Positions 37,679-49,173 of a DNA stretch of 64,000 bases are shown here, piece by piece. The notes under the pieces are model-generated. The model was given only the letters and a program-made list of their open reading frames with translations, searched no databases and had not been told where the DNA came from. The position numbers and the translations under genes are program-made. The stretch comes from Moritella marina ATCC 15381. GTDB lineage: Bacteria; Pseudomonadota; Gammaproteobacteria; Enterobacterales; Moritellaceae. Positions within the stretch are counted from its first letter, which is position 1. Each line of letters begins with the position of its first letter. The stretch spans positions 3,273,370-3,337,369 of the forward strand of contig NZ_CP044399.1 in assembly GCF_008931805.1 (NCBI RefSeq). Reading direction: 5' to 3'.

Positions 37679-39487
37679 TTAATGTTTTAGATTTTTTCCT
37701 TTTTTAACAGTGCTATACATACTTTCAATCAAGCTGCTATAGCGCTGTTGAATAACCTTACGCTTTAGTTTAAGTGTGGGTGTTAGTTCACCTTTTTCAT
37801 TGGTAAACGGTGATGCCATTAACTTAAATTTCTTCACTTGCTCAAATTTAGCTAACTCTTTTTGCATCTCTTTAACACGTTCATCAAGTAGCTCGACAAT
37901 CTTAGTGTGCTTCAATAATTCAACGTATGATTCATACTTTAAATTAAGGCTTTTAGCGTGTTCTTCAATCGCTTCTTGCGCTGGTACAATTAAGGCCGAC
38001 GCATACTTTCTCGCATCAGCAAATACCGCAACCTGTTCAATGAAACGATCACGACCTAACGTGCCTTCGATTAACTGCGGCGCAATATATTTACCACATT
38101 CGGTTTTCATTAAGTCTTTTAAACGGTCGGTAATATACAGGTAGCCATTTTCATCAATCGCCCCCGCATCACCCGTTTTCAGCCATTCACCATCGAATGT
38201 TTTTGCTGTTTCTTCAGGTTTGTTAAAGTAACCACGCATAACCGTCGGACTTTTAATTAAGATCTCGTTTTCAGCGCCTAACTTCACTTCAATGCCAGGC
38301 AGTACCGAACCAATAGAACCAAGCTTAAAGTCTTTTGAATAACAGCTCACTGTCGCCACGGTTTCTGTCATACCGTAGCCATATTTTAAATGGATGCCGA
38401 TTGCTTGAAAGAATAAGTTAACTTCGTCATCCAGTTTCGCGCCAGAACACGGGAAGAAACGTACCTTACCACCAAACACCGCGCGTAATTTAGTAAATAC
38501 CAATTTATCGGCAATCATATGCTGCAGTTTTAATAATGGTGAAACAGACGTACCCGCTTGCTGCGCTGCAAAGCGTTTTTTACCGACAGCAATAGACCAA
38601 TGAAATAGTTTTTTGCGTGATTCAGGCGCATTTTCAACTTTATTCATCATGGTTGTATGGATTTTTTCATACAAACGCGGCACAGCACACATCACAGTAG
38701 GTTGAGTATCTGTTAACGCTTTTTGAATACGAGCGGGATCTTTCAGATAGGTATTTTCAGCACCCCAAAACAAGGTATTAAATGTCCAAATACGCTCAAA
38801 AACATGGCTTAACGGTAAGAAAGCTAACGACACATCCGTTTCTTCTAAACGTGTTTCCGGTTCGTTTAATGCTAAAGCCGCTTGGATATTCGCGTAATCT
38901 AACATCACACCTTTAGGCTCACCTGTGGTGCCTGAAGTATAAATCAAGGTAACCAGGTCATCTGCTTTCGCGTGTTCGATTCGATGAGCCAACGCCATCG
39001 ACGATGAGCTACCTGGGATAAAATCTAATAAATCGGCATAAGCAACAACACGTTGATCATCCGGTAATGTCACTGTCGAAGATAATACGATTAATGATTG
39101 CAGTGTTTCACACTTATCCAGTAAAGGTAAAGCGAGTTTCAATTCTGCTTTATCACCAATAAACATGCAGGTCATCTTGGCATCATTAATGATGTATTCT
39201 GCTTGCGATGATGTGCTGCTTGGATAAAGTGGTACTGACACGGCTCGGCATTGCTGTAAAGCGAGATCGGCAATCGTCCATTCAGGGACATTGTTTGCCC
39301 AAATACCCACTGTCTCTTGCACTTTTAACCCGCGGTTAAGCAAGTTATTAGCGAGGCCTTCAATACGCTCGCCCATTTGTTTCCAGCTGATACAATCCCA
39401 GCCAGTTTTAGTTTTATTTTTTAGGGCCGTTTTGTCTTGATATTTTTCGATCCTATCAAGGATCTGATTTACGAAATGCTGGCTCAT
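37679..39487 (-). CDS. Long-chain fatty acid-CoA ligase (AMP-forming)
   Basis: The 602-residue enzyme activates fatty acids to acyl-CoA through acyl-adenylate. The AMP-binding signature is LIYTSGTTGEPKGVML near residue 186, with YGYGMTETVATVS near 385, WLKTGDAG and ITDRLKDLMKTECGKYIAP towards the end. It belongs to the FAA1/FadD15-like group rather than classical E. coli FadD. Position next to ilvIH and leuA recalls the Vibrio cholerae arrangement as I remember it. A palindrome in its promoter region may be an operator. Confidence 0.9.
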   Translation of the reverse strand: MSQHFVNQILDRIEKYQDKTALKNKTKTGWDCISWKQMGERIEGLANNLLNRGLKVQETVGIWANNVPEWTIADLALQQCRAVSVPLYPSSTSSQAEYIINDAKMTCMFIGDKAELKLALPLLDKCETLQSLIVLSSTVTLPDDQRVVAYADLLDFIPGSSSSMALAHRIEHAKADDLVTLIYTSGTTGEPKGVMLDYANIQAALALNEPETRLEETDVSLAFLPLSHVFERIWTFNTLFWGAENTYLKDPARIQKALTDTQPTVMCAVPRLYEKIHTTMMNKVENAPESRKKLFHWSIAVGKKRFAAQQAGTSVSPLLKLQHMIADKLVFTKLRAVFGGKVRFFPCSGAKLDDEVNLFFQAIGIHLKYGYGMTETVATVSCYSKDFKLGSIGSVLPGIEVKLGAENEILIKSPTVMRGYFNKPEETAKTFDGEWLKTGDAGAIDENGYLYITDRLKDLMKTECGKYIAPQLIEGTLGRDRFIEQVAVFADARKYASALIVPAQEAIEEHAKSLNLKYESYVELLKHTKIVELLDERVKEMQKELAKFEQVKKFKLMASPFTNEKGELTPTLKLKRKVIQQRYSSLIESMYSTVKKGKNLKH

Positions 39488-39559
39488 GTTTATTTCTCAT
39501 GTTAATTCGGGCGCAAACTCAATTCGGCTTACAGATGTAAGCCAAGGAGGGTATCCTGT

Positions 39560-39591
39560 AAAATTTCATTTGTAAAATAAATGAAGATTTT
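39560..39591. promoter_or_regulatory. Palindrome upstream of the acyl-CoA ligase gene
   Basis: AAAATTTCATTT at 39560-39571 is complementary to AAATGAA-g-ATTTT at 39579-39591 apart from one extra base. It lies about 75 bases upstream of the ligase ATG and could be an operator or overlap its promoter. It does not match the FadR site I know from E. coli. Confidence 0.45.
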
Positions 39592-39749
39592 ATAACCTAT
39601 TTCACACTCAAAAAGCCAATAATAGTGTCATTTACGTTAACAATGACAGCTTATCGCCACAATTAGTCACATACTTAGTCGTTATTGTCGTGAAAGACGA
39701 ACGAATAACGCGCTACACCACAGAGTCAAATCACGCACCCAATAACGCA

Positions 39750-39899
39750 CTAATGACTAGTCAAGTGTGACCAATGATCCAAGGGCTCATCACTGGTATT
39801 TTCAACTAAGGAAATATCAATCCCCATCTCGGTTAATTCCTTTAATGTTAAATCGTCAGCAAGCTCAACCATCTCTCCAATTTCATTTTTAAATAACAT
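39750..39899 (-). CDS. Small acidic protein, 49 aa, unrecognised
   Basis: A minus-strand frame from ATG at 39899 to TAG at 39750 encodes 49 residues. It begins MLFKNEIGEMVELADD, continues with LTLKELTEMGIDIS and ends with DHWSHLTSH. A strong GAGGTGA lies just before the ATG, which is the best evidence that it is translated. The product is acidic, with no Cys, signal or membrane segment, and is probably helical. It lies alone between the acyl-CoA ligase and leuA. I know no family for it. Confidence 0.6.
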   Translation of the reverse strand: MLFKNEIGEMVELADDLTLKELTEMGIDISLVENTSDEPLDHWSHLTSH

Positions 39900-40072
39900 A
39901 CTTCACCTCGCTATAAAAAGTCTATTTTAAGTGTGGCATAGATCAACAAAAGGTCTAATTTACGGTGCAATAAAGGTGGTAAAAAATCATATCAGCCACA
40001 AGTAAGCTAATAACCTCTTTCGCCATTTAAACTCACGACATCAATAATCACCACAGCGTAGGTATAAATTAA

Positions 40073-40102
40073 TTGACAAAAAACAGCCAAGCCTGTAATG
40101 AT
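40073..40102 (+). promoter_or_regulatory. Candidate leuA promoter
   Basis: A perfect TTGACA at 40073-40078 is followed after 18 bp by AATGAT at 40097-40102 (four of six matches). It lies about 75 bases before the leuA ATG. Confidence 0.45.
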
Positions 40103-40125
40103 TAAGGCATAAAATTAATTTATAC

Positions 40126-40152
40126 ATATAGACGGCTAAAGCAAGTCTATAT
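40126..40152 (+). promoter_or_regulatory. Hairpin in the leuA leader
   Basis: ATATAGAC at 40126-40133 pairs with GTCTATAT at 40145-40152 around an 11-nt loop. It lies between the candidate promoter and the GAAGGA ribosome-binding site at 40164-40169. No leucine-rich leader peptide is visible, so classical attenuation is not supported. Confidence 0.45.
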
Positions 40153-40175
40153 AACGGCAAATTGAAGGATTCATA

Positions 40176-41741
40176 ATGTCAGACCAGGTTATTATTTTTG
40201 ATACGACCTTGAGGGATGGAGAGCAGGCGTTATCTGCGAGCCTAACCGTAAAAGAAAAATTACAAATTGCCTTTGCGCTGGAGCGTTTAGGCGTTGACGT
40301 AATGGAAGTTGGTTTCCCAATCTCATCACCTGGTGATTTCGAGTCAGTGCAGACTATCGCACGTAACATTAAAAACAGTCGTGTTTGTGCGCTTTCTCGT
40401 GCACTAGAAAAAGACATCGACGCGGCAGGTGAAGCGCTTTCCGTTGCGAAAGATTTCCGTATTCATACCTTTATTTCAACATCCGATATTCACGTGCAAA
40501 GTAAATTAAAACGTAGCTTTGATGATGTATTAGCAATGGGGCGTCACGCGATTAAACATGCACGCAAGTATACTGACGATGTTGAGTTTTCTTGTGAAGA
40601 TGCAGGCCGAACGCCTATTGATAACCTTTGTCGTATGGTTGAAGAAGCAATTAAAGCAGGCGCGACTACGATTAATATTCCCGATACAGTGGGTTATACC
40701 GTGCCATCGCAATTCGGCGGCATCATTACCGATCTATTCAACCGTGTGCCTAATATCGACCAAGCAGTTATCTCAGTACATTGTCATGATGATCTTGGCT
40801 TATCTGTAGCAAACTCAATTGCAGCGGTACAACAAGGTGCACGTCAAATCGAATGTACTATCAATGGCATTGGTGAACGAGCAGGTAATTGTTCATTAGA
40901 AGAAATCGCCATGATCTTACACACACGCCAAGATCTATTAGGCAAAACCACCAATATCAATCCACAAGAAATTTACCGTACTAGCCAGCTGGTTAGCCAG
41001 TTATGCAACATGCCAGTACAAAGTAATAAAGCGATTGTCGGTGGCAATGCATTTTCACATTCATCAGGTATCCACCAAGATGGTATGTTAAAAGCGAAAA
41101 ACACCTACGAGATCATGACACCGGAAAGCATAGGTTTAACGCAAAATAAATTAAACCTCACATCTCGCTCTGGTCGTCATGTGATCAAACATCGCATGGC
41201 TGAATTAGGTTATAGCGATACTGATTATAGTCTTGATGAGCTATATGAAAGCTTCTTACAACTAGCTGATAAGAAAGGCCAAGTGTTTGATTACGACTTA
41301 GAGGCTTTAGTCTTCTTCAACAATTTACATGAAGATGAAGAACACTTTAAATTAGATTACCTCAGTGTTCAGTCTGGTTCTGGTGTAACAGCAACCGCTA
41401 CTATTTGCTTAAAATCGCTGTCAATAACGAGTGACGACACACAATCAACAACCGAAGCCGCGATTGGTAATGGCCCTGTTGATGCTGTTTATAAATGTCT
41501 AAGCCGTATTTCTGGCTTTGATATCGATATAGCTGATTACCACATTACCGCCAAAGGTGAAGGTAAAGACGCATTGGGTCAAGTCGATATCGTTGCCACA
41601 TACGAAGGTCGTAAATTTCACGGCATCGGTCTAGCAACAGATATCATTGAATCTTCGGCACTGGCTTATATCCACGTAATGAATAATATCCATCGCGCAA
41701 ATGCGGTAGAACAACAGAAAATAAAAAAACAAAATCAATAA
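40176..41741 (+). CDS. leuA: 2-isopropylmalate synthase
   Basis: LeuA condenses 2-oxoisovalerate with acetyl-CoA, the first and leucine-inhibited step of leucine synthesis. The metal-site motif DTTLRDGEQ is at residues 9-17, with [15 protein letters not shown] near 200 and the C-terminal regulatory LeuA domain after about 390. The 521-residue length is normal. It is followed after 36 bases by leuB. Confidence 0.97.
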   Translation: MSDQVIIFDTTLRDGEQALSASLTVKEKLQIAFALERLGVDVMEVGFPISSPGDFESVQTIARNIKNSRVCALSRALEKDIDAAGEALSVAKDFRIHTFISTSDIHVQSKLKRSFDDVLAMGRHAIKHARKYTDDVEFSCEDAGRTPIDNLCRMVEEAIKAGATTINIPDTVGYTVPSQFGGIITDLFNRVPNIDQAVISVHCHDDLGLSVANSIAAVQQGARQIECTINGIGERAGNCSLEEIAMILHTRQDLLGKTTNINPQEIYRTSQLVSQLCNMPVQSNKAIVGGNAFSHSSGIHQDGMLKAKNTYEIMTPESIGLTQNKLNLTSRSGRHVIKHRMAELGYSDTDYSLDELYESFLQLADKKGQVFDYDLEALVFFNNLHEDEEHFKLDYLSVQSGSGVTATATICLKSLSITSDDTQSTTEAAIGNGPVDAVYKCLSRISGFDIDIADYHITAKGEGKDALGQVDIVATYEGRKFHGIGLATDIIESSALAYIHVMNNIHRANAVEQQKIKKQNQ

Positions 41742-41762
41742 TACAAATTCAATAATAGATAG

Positions 41763-42875
<1,113 letters not shown>

Positions 42876-42896
42876 TTAATTTCACATAAGCGATTT

Positions 42897-43037
42897 ATAC
42901 CAATTCCTATAAATAACTGTGCAGAAAAATGCTATTGCTATCGCAAACAGACATGGCCATGTCTAAGCGAACAGGGATGTCTTGAGCGGTTTGCAGGAGC
43001 AATATCATTTTGATCATTTAATTTTCGGAATTGGTAT
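42897..43037. mobile_element. 141-bp palindromic MITE-like repeat element
   Basis: The element is bounded by perfect 11-bp inverted ends, ATACCAATTCC (42897-42907) and GGAATTGGTAT (43027-43037). Inside, a 22-nt arm at 42927-42948 pairs with 42989-43010 with small mismatches. A 16-bp palindrome AGACATGGCCATGTCT lies at 42949-42964. It has no coding capacity. I recall ends of this kind as common dispersed repeats in marine gammaproteobacteria. Mobility is inferred. Confidence 0.6.
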
Positions 43038-43057
43038 TATTTAAGTCGTATAAATAG

Positions 43058-43092
43058 AAAAGGCCGAAAGTGAACTTCACTTTCGGCCTTTT
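43058..43092. terminator. Strong bidirectional terminator between leuB and the PilZ gene
   Basis: The arms 43058-43074 and 43076-43092 are perfectly complementary over 17 bp, starting AAAAGGCCGAAAG. T runs close both strands. It separates plus-strand leuAB from minus-strand PilZ. Confidence 0.92.
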
Positions 43093-43147
43093 ATTTGGCT
43101 GTTGATTATCGACTAATTTGTGAGATAACTTACGTCACCAAATTCAT

Positions 43148-43438
43148 TTAAGTCAAGCTAGTAAACTCGACACCTATTTGATAGTGCTCACCATCACTAT
43201 CAACACGAGTAACCTTTGCTTCAGCTTGCAGTGGCGGTACTCTGGTATCGCCCGTTGGTAGAAAAATACTCACGTTATCGTTCAATGAAAAGTAACTTTC
43301 AGGTACATCTAATGACATGCCACTTGCACTTAAATCACGACAGATAGCGGTAATATTACGCTCTTCATCCGTCACCTGCACCGGTGAGTCGATCAACATT
43401 CGGTGATAACTACGTCGTTCCAAATTCGCTTTTAGCAC
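43148..43438 (-). CDS. PilZ-domain protein, putative c-di-GMP receptor
   Basis: The 96-residue protein is essentially one PilZ domain. The c-di-GMP-binding RxxxR is seen in ERRSYHR near residues 7-13, and the D/NxSxxG motif as DLSASG near 35-40. The rest is the expected beta-barrel (VSIFLP, AEAKVTRVD, YQIGVEFTSL). It starts with GTG, preceded by GAGGGA at seven bases. The target is unknown. It is near the GGDEF-EAL gene but not in an operon with it. Three 12-mers in its upstream region may be regulator sites. Confidence 0.88.
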   Translation of the reverse strand: MLKANLERRSYHRMLIDSPVQVTDEERNITAICRDLSASGMSLDVPESYFSLNDNVSIFLPTGDTRVPPLQAEAKVTRVDSDGEHYQIGVEFTSLT

Positions 43439-43474
43439 ATCAATATCCCTCTTAATTACCGTCGTTCTTACGTG

Positions 43475-43546
43475 CTCGGTAAGCCTTTATTCATACCGAG
43501 CAAACCTGGTATTATACTGAGTAAATGGTTAACCATACCGAGTAAA
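43475..43546. repeat. Three 12-mers phased at exactly 21 bp upstream of the PilZ gene
   Basis: ATACCGAGCAAA (43493-43504), ATACTGAGTAAA (43514-43525) and ATACCGAGTAAA (43535-43546) start exactly 21 bp apart. An inverted half-copy, CTCGGTA, lies at 43475-43481. The array is 37-108 bp upstream of the PilZ GTG. Spacing near two helical turns suggests binding sites for a regulator. Confidence 0.75.
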
Positions 43547-43655
43547 TTATTCACATATTTAAATGATTTTTCTATATTCTAGTATAGTCATCATTTATTC
43601 AGTAGAGACGTCCTAAGGTCAATAATGCGATCTAAACGACTCTTTCAGCAACATT

Positions 43656-44276
43656 TTATTCGCAATCCAACATGCCTTTATCAACAATAAAATCGATAAT
43701 CTGTTGCAAACCGATGTGTTTTTTCATATTAGCAAACACATAAGGCTTATCACCACGCATACGCTTAGTATCTTGCTCCATGACTTCAAGCGATGCACCG
43801 ACATACGGGGCTAAATCAATTTTATTAATGATCAGTAAATCGGATCGCGTAATACCTGGGCCGCCTTTACGTGGGATCTTTTCACCTTCAGCAACATCAA
43901 TCACATAGATCGTCAAATCAGCTAATTCAGGGCTAAAAGTAGCACTTAAATTATCACCGCCACTTTCAACAAAGACCACATCAAGCGTTTTGTGTAATTT
44001 TGCCAACTCTTCCACTGCCGCTAAATTCATTGATGCATCTTCACGGATAGCCGTGTGCGGACAACCACCAGTCTCAACACCGATAATACGGTCTGCATCC
44101 AGTGCGCCTGCACGGGTTAAAATTTTGGCATCTTCTTGAGTATAAATATCATTGGTAACCACCGCGATATTGTAAGTATCACGGATCGATTTACACAACA
44201 CTTCTAATAGTGCTGTTTTACCTGATCCTACAGGGCCACCAACGCCAATGCGTAGTGGCTGCTTAAATTCTGTCAT
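43656..44276 (-). CDS. ureG: Urease accessory GTPase UreG
   Basis: UreG is the GTPase that drives nickel delivery to urease with UreDF. The P-loop [15 protein letters not shown] is at about residues 11-25. The metal-binding and family motifs [18 protein letters not shown] and FVESGGDNL are intact, with NKIDLAPYV as the guanine-specificity motif. Length 206 is normal. It is the last gene of the urt-ure cluster, ten bases after ureF. Confidence 0.97.
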   Translation of the reverse strand: MTEFKQPLRIGVGGPVGSGKTALLEVLCKSIRDTYNIAVVTNDIYTQEDAKILTRAGALDADRIIGVETGGCPHTAIREDASMNLAAVEELAKLHKTLDVVFVESGGDNLSATFSPELADLTIYVIDVAEGEKIPRKGGPGITRSDLLIINKIDLAPYVGASLEVMEQDTKRMRGDKPYVFANMKKHIGLQQIIDFIVDKGMLDCE

Positions 44277-44285
44277 TTCAAATCC

Positions 44286-44963
44286 TTATGAGCGAAATAA
44301 TCGCGTGTATTGATGTTCATGTCGGCAACTCGCCATCACTTGTGCGGGCGTAAAGCTGCCAATGTGTTGATCGTCTGTGGCTAATGCTTGCTGCACTGCG
44401 GCGGGGATTAACTCAGCTAATTTCATTAATAGTTGCTGACCATCACTTTGCCCTAATGGCACTAATTTAATACCAACAACAATGGTATTCTCTAACCAGC
44501 TCCAGAGATAACCACCCAGCGCTTTCTCTAATGGGATAGCCCACTGATTAACAGCTAAGGCAAACGCAGCTAATTGCGTGGTTTCCACCATCTTAGCCAA
44601 TTCACTATCCTCCAGTGATATGCCTAATTTTGGTAATAGTCGCACAAAAGCAAGTCCACGCTGACGCTCTTCTAGACGCATCTCTTTGGTTTCTCTGCTC
44701 GCGGCTAAATAATCACACCAAGTCTGCGCCTGCTGATAATCATCAGCAGCCAAACAAGTTTGCAAGCGGATAAGAATGGGTAATTCAAGACTGGCTAAGC
44801 TTTCGGACATTTGCCCTGATAACCAGTTTTCAAGCGTTGCAACATTTGTTACCCAGCCTTTTTCAATCGCCCATTCAAGCCCTTGTGAATAGGTAAATCC
44901 CCCCACAGGTAGCGATGGACTGATCAACTGATATAGTTTTAATTCAGCTAGCATATTATCCAT
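44286..44963 (-). CDS. ureF: Urease accessory protein UreF
   Basis: UreF is an all-helical chaperone that forms the UreDFG complex and gates GTP hydrolysis during nickel insertion. The 225-residue product has the family start [25 protein letters not shown] and the later [14 protein letters not shown]. The C-terminus, [11 protein letters not shown], ends in the short tail typical of the family. It lies between ureE and ureG. Confidence 0.95.
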   Translation of the reverse strand: MDNMLAELKLYQLISPSLPVGGFTYSQGLEWAIEKGWVTNVATLENWLSGQMSESLASLELPILIRLQTCLAADDYQQAQTWCDYLAASRETKEMRLEERQRGLAFVRLLPKLGISLEDSELAKMVETTQLAAFALAVNQWAIPLEKALGGYLWSWLENTIVVGIKLVPLGQSDGQQLLMKLAELIPAAVQQALATDDQHIGSFTPAQVMASCRHEHQYTRLFRS

Positions 44964-44991
44964 ACTGATGACCTACTCGTTGATATAAGCA

Positions 44992-45486
44992 CTAATGTTC
45001 ATGCGCATGATCATGTGGGTGCACATATTCTTCTTCACTACCATGTGAATGACCACCAGTGGTACCACCATAAGCACCGGGCTCTGGTTGGAACGCCGCG
45101 TCTTCAACGGTGACCTCTAAGCCTAAGCCAATAAGCATGTCATCTAAGACATGGTCATGTTGAAATCGGCACCAGCCAGCTTCAACTTGCAAAGGCACGT
45201 GACGGTTACCCAAATGATAACAACCGCGAGCGAATAAAGTCGGATCATCACAACGTGCCGTTGAAACGCGCTCTTTAGCAGCAATAACTTGCACAATAAA
45301 GTTATCATCGGTGGCTAACTGCGTACCATGCTCTAACAACTGACCTCGAGGTAAAAACAACCCCGCATCACGACCATCTTCAAGTTCAACTTTAAGACGG
45401 CTTTTAGTGCGCTGTAACATAGTCAAACATACATAAGCATCAATATTATTGGTCGTTTCAGTTAATATTTGCGTTAACTTAATCAT
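44992..45486 (-). CDS. ureE: Urease accessory nickel metallochaperone UreE
   Basis: UreE carries nickel to the urease maturation complex. The 164-residue protein has a peptide-binding domain (FLPRGQLLEHGTQL) and a metal-binding domain with GNRHVPLQV, which holds the conserved interface His. The C-terminus is His-rich (HSHG, HPHDHAHEH), a nickel-binding tail seen in many UreE proteins. It lies between ureD and ureF. Confidence 0.95.
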   Translation of the reverse strand: MIKLTQILTETTNNIDAYVCLTMLQRTKSRLKVELEDGRDAGLFLPRGQLLEHGTQLATDDNFIVQVIAAKERVSTARCDDPTLFARGCYHLGNRHVPLQVEAGWCRFQHDHVLDDMLIGLGLEVTVEDAAFQPEPGAYGGTTGGHSHGSEEEYVHPHDHAHEH

Positions 45487-45508
45487 TCATATTCCTTTAT
45501 TATAAAAA

Positions 45509-46378
45509 CTACGTAGACCAGATCCTTGGCGCATCAGGTGTATATCCAAGCCAAGATTCTCTGACTGCAGACCAGATTTGCACAAAACTCGCCATCATAG
45601 GTTCAGTATGCTGACCCAACGCCCGCACAACCAATAACCCCTCTAGTTCACTGGCACCGAGTAATACAGCCTCACCGAAACGGGTTTGTTGTTCATCTAT
45701 GATCTGATTAATACGAGCTACTAAGGCGTCATCAACAGGACTAATATATAAACTGCCGGTCATCGGATAACCCCGTAACGCGGTCGCATAATCCAACTGG
45801 GTTTTATTTTGTAAGCGTATATTTTCAGCCAGTAATAATTTACCGTCACGAAAGATATGGGTCTGCCCTAATATCTGCCCATGGGTAAATTCTTCGTCCA
45901 ATACAGGACGGCCAAAACACTGCATTTCCCAACCGATAAAGCGGGCGTTACCCGCTAATCTAACCTCGGTGATGAGCTTCACTTGCGCGCCGGGGAAAAA
46001 GATATTTTCCATTGGCAACCACTCAAGAAATGCACCATCAACAGCCGTTAATTCCTGAGATTGCCACGCAGTATCGCCATTACTCCGATAAAACTTAGTC
46101 GCTCCAGGTGTGGTTAACAATGCATGAGAACCAGTGTCGACCTGAATATCAAAGCGCAGTTGATCACCACCAACAACGCCTCCAGGCGGGTGTAGCAGAT
46201 AGGTATGACAAGTTTCACCTTCCGGGTAAAAGGTTTTCTGCACAGCTAAAGGGCCGACAACAAGGCGTTCCAATAAACGAGTTTTACCGCCCTTAACGCC
46301 ATATTTAAGTTGGATCTCAGCACGCCAGCCTTTATCACCATCAGGGCGAGGGAAGCGAATAGTTGACGGCATACTCAT
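45509..46378 (-). CDS. ureD: Urease accessory protein UreD
   Basis: UreD (UreH in some species) binds apo-urease and UreF and provides the path for nickel. The 289-residue product has characteristic segments [46 protein letters not shown] and [10 protein letters not shown]. It starts five bases downstream of the hupE/ureJ-like gene. Placing ureD after ureC differs from the common ureDABCEFG order, but the set is complete. Confidence 0.95.
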   Translation of the reverse strand: MSMPSTIRFPRPDGDKGWRAEIQLKYGVKGGKTRLLERLVVGPLAVQKTFYPEGETCHTYLLHPPGGVVGGDQLRFDIQVDTGSHALLTTPGATKFYRSNGDTAWQSQELTAVDGAFLEWLPMENIFFPGAQVKLITEVRLAGNARFIGWEMQCFGRPVLDEEFTHGQILGQTHIFRDGKLLLAENIRLQNKTQLDYATALRGYPMTGSLYISPVDDALVARINQIIDEQQTRFGEAVLLGASELEGLLVVRALGQHTEPMMASFVQIWSAVRESWLGYTPDAPRIWST

Positions 46379-46382
46379 AAAA

Positions 46383-46988
46383 CTAAGCTCCTAAAAAGGC
46401 AACTAGTATTCCACTGAGTCCCAGTGATGGACTTAACCATTTAGCACTGACTTGACGACCAATAACAGCACCCAGCGTTAATAATGCAGCAGCACTGATA
46501 AGCATCCCTGGTACAAATTGCACCAACTGTGCAGCTGGCGCTTCAACACCGTGTGCCCAACCATGGAACAACACCATGACGACCGCAGCGCTCGATAATA
46601 AATTAATCTTGCTATCCACTTGCTGGCTTTGTTTCCAAATCGCAACGGCAACAACAAATGCCGACGCCATAATGAAGCTTTCCATACCTGTGATAAGCCC
46701 TGTTAGCGCACCAAAACCAGTACCAACTAACATAGTCACTAATGCGCCTAGAATAATGCTGACTTGTTTACCTTTCATCTGCGCCGCTAAAAAGCCCACG
46801 CCCAGTAACATGATCAAATGATCTAACCCCGTCAATGGGTGTAATAAACCATTGGCAAAGGTACTTGTCATGAATGCTTCCGTACCAGTGTGAGCCAGTG
46901 CCGAACCAGAAAATACTGCAGTTGATAGCCCCGCCAAAGAAATGATTTTTTTTGAGACTGGTTTTTTTGAGAAGTGAAATTTAAACAT
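46383..46988 (-). CDS. ureJ: HupE/UreJ family nickel-uptake membrane protein
   Basis: HupE/UreJ proteins are small permeases thought to bring nickel across the membrane. The 201-residue product has a signal-like N-terminus ending ALAHTG, then about six membrane segments. The family's His-containing motif [19 protein letters not shown] is near residue 51, and a second conserved segment is [13 protein letters not shown]. Its position between ureC and ureD argues for nickel supply to urease. The signal-like part may be cleaved or be a first membrane helix. Confidence 0.88.
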   Translation of the reverse strand: MFKFHFSKKPVSKKIISLAGLSTAVFSGSALAHTGTEAFMTSTFANGLLHPLTGLDHLIMLLGVGFLAAQMKGKQVSIILGALVTMLVGTGFGALTGLITGMESFIMASAFVVAVAIWKQSQQVDSKINLLSSAAVVMVLFHGWAHGVEAPAAQLVQFVPGMLISAAALLTLGAVIGRQVSAKWLSPSLGLSGILVAFLGA

Positions 46989-47077
46989 TATTTTTTCCTT
47001 AAAATAATTTACAACAAAATTGATACTGATACGATATTGATAAATAGTGGCGCGTTAAAACATGAAACAGTGGTGTG

Positions 47078-48781
47078 TTAAAACATAAAGTAGCGCTGCG
47101 CCATCGGTAACACAGTGGCAGGTTCGCACACTAATAACTCGCCATTAGCACGCACTTGATAGGTTTGTGAATCCACCTCAATCGTTGGCTGCCAATCATT
47201 TAACACCATGTCAGACTTACTTAATTGACGGCAATCTTTAGCGACACCAATCAAACTATTCAACTGTAACTGCTCTGGTATACCGTCTTTTTTAGCTTGC
47301 TGTGAAATGAACAGCATTGATGTGTTCTGCGAAGCACGACCAAAGCTACCAAACATAGGGCGATAATGAACTGGCTGTGGGGTTGGGATCGAGGCATTCG
47401 GATCGCCCATTGGCGCAGACGCGATCATGCCACCTTTAATAATTAAACTGGGTTTAACCCCAAAGAAAGCCGGCTTCCATAACACTAAATCTGCTAGTTT
47501 ACCGACTTCAACAGAGCCTATTTCATGACTCATACCATGGGTGATAGCTGGATTAATGGTGTATTTAGCCACATAACGTTTAATCCGGAAGTTATCATGG
47601 TGCGGTGGATCTTGTGGCAAACTACCACGCTGTACTTTCATCTTATGGGCGGTTTGCCAAGTACGTGAGATCACTTCACCAACACGCCCCATCGCTTGCG
47701 AATCAGAAGCGATCATCGAAAATGCCCCCAAGTCATGCAGAATATCTTCGGCGGCAATGGTTTCACGGCGAATACGCGATTCAGCAAACGCCACATCTTC
47801 GGCGATTGAGGGTGATAAGTGATGACAAACCATCAACATATCTAAATGTTCATCAATTGTGTTGACCGTATAAGGCCGCGTAGGATTGGTTGATGACGGT
47901 AATACATTCGATTCACCACAAGCACGAATAATATCAGGCGCGTGACCGCCACCAGCGCCTTCGGTATGGTAAGTATGAATAACGCGATCGCCAATAGCAT
48001 CCAAGGTTGATTCAACAAAACCTGATTCATTCAGAGTATCGGTGTGGATCGCCACTTGCACATCGGCTTCATCGGCGACAGTTAAACAGTTATCAATCGA
48101 TGCAGGCGTTGTGCCCCAATCTTCATGCAGTTTTAAACCAATCGCACCAGCAGCAACTTGCTCATGTAATGGCTCAGGTACACTGGCGTTGCCCTTACCT
48201 AATAAACCAAAGTTCATCGGAAAGTTATCCAGTGATTCCAACATGCGGTGAATGTTCCACGGTCCCGGTGTACAAGTTGTGGCATTGGTTCCCGTCGCAG
48301 GCCCAGTACCGCCACCGATCATCGTGGTTACACCCGAAGTCAGTGCTTCATCAATTTGCTGTGGACAGATAAAATGAATATGTGAATCAACGCCACCAGC
48401 AGTGATAATAGATCCTTCCGCTGCGATGATCTCGGTACCAGGACCAATAATAATATCAACGCCAGACTGCACATCCGGATTACCGGCTTTACCGATAGCG
48501 ATAATGCGGCCATTCTTAACGCCGATATCCGCTTTAACTATGCCCCAATGATCGAGAATAACCGCATTGGTGATGACTAAATCAGGCGTATGCTGCGAGG
48601 TTAACTGGCTTTGACCTTGGCCATCACGAATCACCTTACCACCACCGAATTTAACTTCATCGCCGTAGCGGGTATAGTCTCGCTCCACCTCTAACCACAG
48701 CTCTGTATCTGCTAAACGTAATCTGTCGCCAGTCGTCGGACCAAACATTTCAGCGTATGCTTGCCTTGAAAGCTTTGCCAT
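47078..48781 (-). CDS. ureC: Urease alpha (catalytic) subunit
   Basis: UreC holds the dinuclear nickel site that hydrolyses urea to ammonia and carbamate. Residue numbering matches Klebsiella urease exactly: nickel ligands His134, His136, His246, His272 and Asp360, the carbamylated Lys217 in GLKLHEDWG, and the active-site flap Cys319-His320 in MVCHHLSP. All are intact, so it should be active. Length 567 is normal. It follows ureB with no gap. Confidence 0.98.
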   Translation of the reverse strand: MAKLSRQAYAEMFGPTTGDRLRLADTELWLEVERDYTRYGDEVKFGGGKVIRDGQGQSQLTSQHTPDLVITNAVILDHWGIVKADIGVKNGRIIAIGKAGNPDVQSGVDIIIGPGTEIIAAEGSIITAGGVDSHIHFICPQQIDEALTSGVTTMIGGGTGPATGTNATTCTPGPWNIHRMLESLDNFPMNFGLLGKGNASVPEPLHEQVAAGAIGLKLHEDWGTTPASIDNCLTVADEADVQVAIHTDTLNESGFVESTLDAIGDRVIHTYHTEGAGGGHAPDIIRACGESNVLPSSTNPTRPYTVNTIDEHLDMLMVCHHLSPSIAEDVAFAESRIRRETIAAEDILHDLGAFSMIASDSQAMGRVGEVISRTWQTAHKMKVQRGSLPQDPPHHDNFRIKRYVAKYTINPAITHGMSHEIGSVEVGKLADLVLWKPAFFGVKPSLIIKGGMIASAPMGDPNASIPTPQPVHYRPMFGSFGRASQNTSMLFISQQAKKDGIPEQLQLNSLIGVAKDCRQLSKSDMVLNDWQPTIEVDSQTYQVRANGELLVCEPATVLPMAQRYFMF

Positions 48782-49165
48782 TTATTTACCCTCATCCTTG
48801 TCCGTCAAATCATCCTGGTTTTTCATATCATCAACGCTGCCCATGACCTTGCCCTGAAAACCATAAATCATGCGGTTGCCACCAAAAGCGACTAATTCAA
48901 CAGTGCGACTTTGCCCCGGTTCAAACCGGATAGCAGTACCCGCGGCAATGTTAAGTCGAAAACCTAACGTCAGTTCGCGATAAAAAGTCAGGGCATCATT
49001 AGCTTCATAAAAATGGTAATGCGACCCAATCTGAATAGGCCGGTCGCCAACATTGGCTACACTCACCGACACCGTTGGCATACCAGGGTTTAAAGTAATG
49101 TGGCCACTGCCAGCTCTCATTTCACCGGGGATCATGCCCGAACCTGATTGTGTTTTATTCACCAT
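48782..49165 (-). CDS. ureB: Urease beta subunit
   Basis: UreB is a structural subunit of the (alpha-beta-gamma)3 urease. The 127-residue protein has the family core [40 protein letters not shown]-like [20 protein letters not shown] and [14 protein letters not shown]. It has a short N-terminal lead and an acidic, Asp-rich tail ([16 protein letters not shown]). The stop of ureB directly abuts the ureC start. Confidence 0.96.
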   Translation of the reverse strand: MVNKTQSGSGMIPGEMRAGSGHITLNPGMPTVSVSVANVGDRPIQIGSHYHFYEANDALTFYRELTLGFRLNIAAGTAIRFEPGQSRTVELVAFGGNRMIYGFQGKVMGSVDDMKNQDDLTDKDEGK

Positions 49166-49173
49166 AACAACCT

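Noticed and set aside
39900-40175. Leucine attenuator leader peptide before leuA
   Set aside because: I searched for a short frame with consecutive Leu codons and found none; the hairpin at 40126 lacks a T tract.
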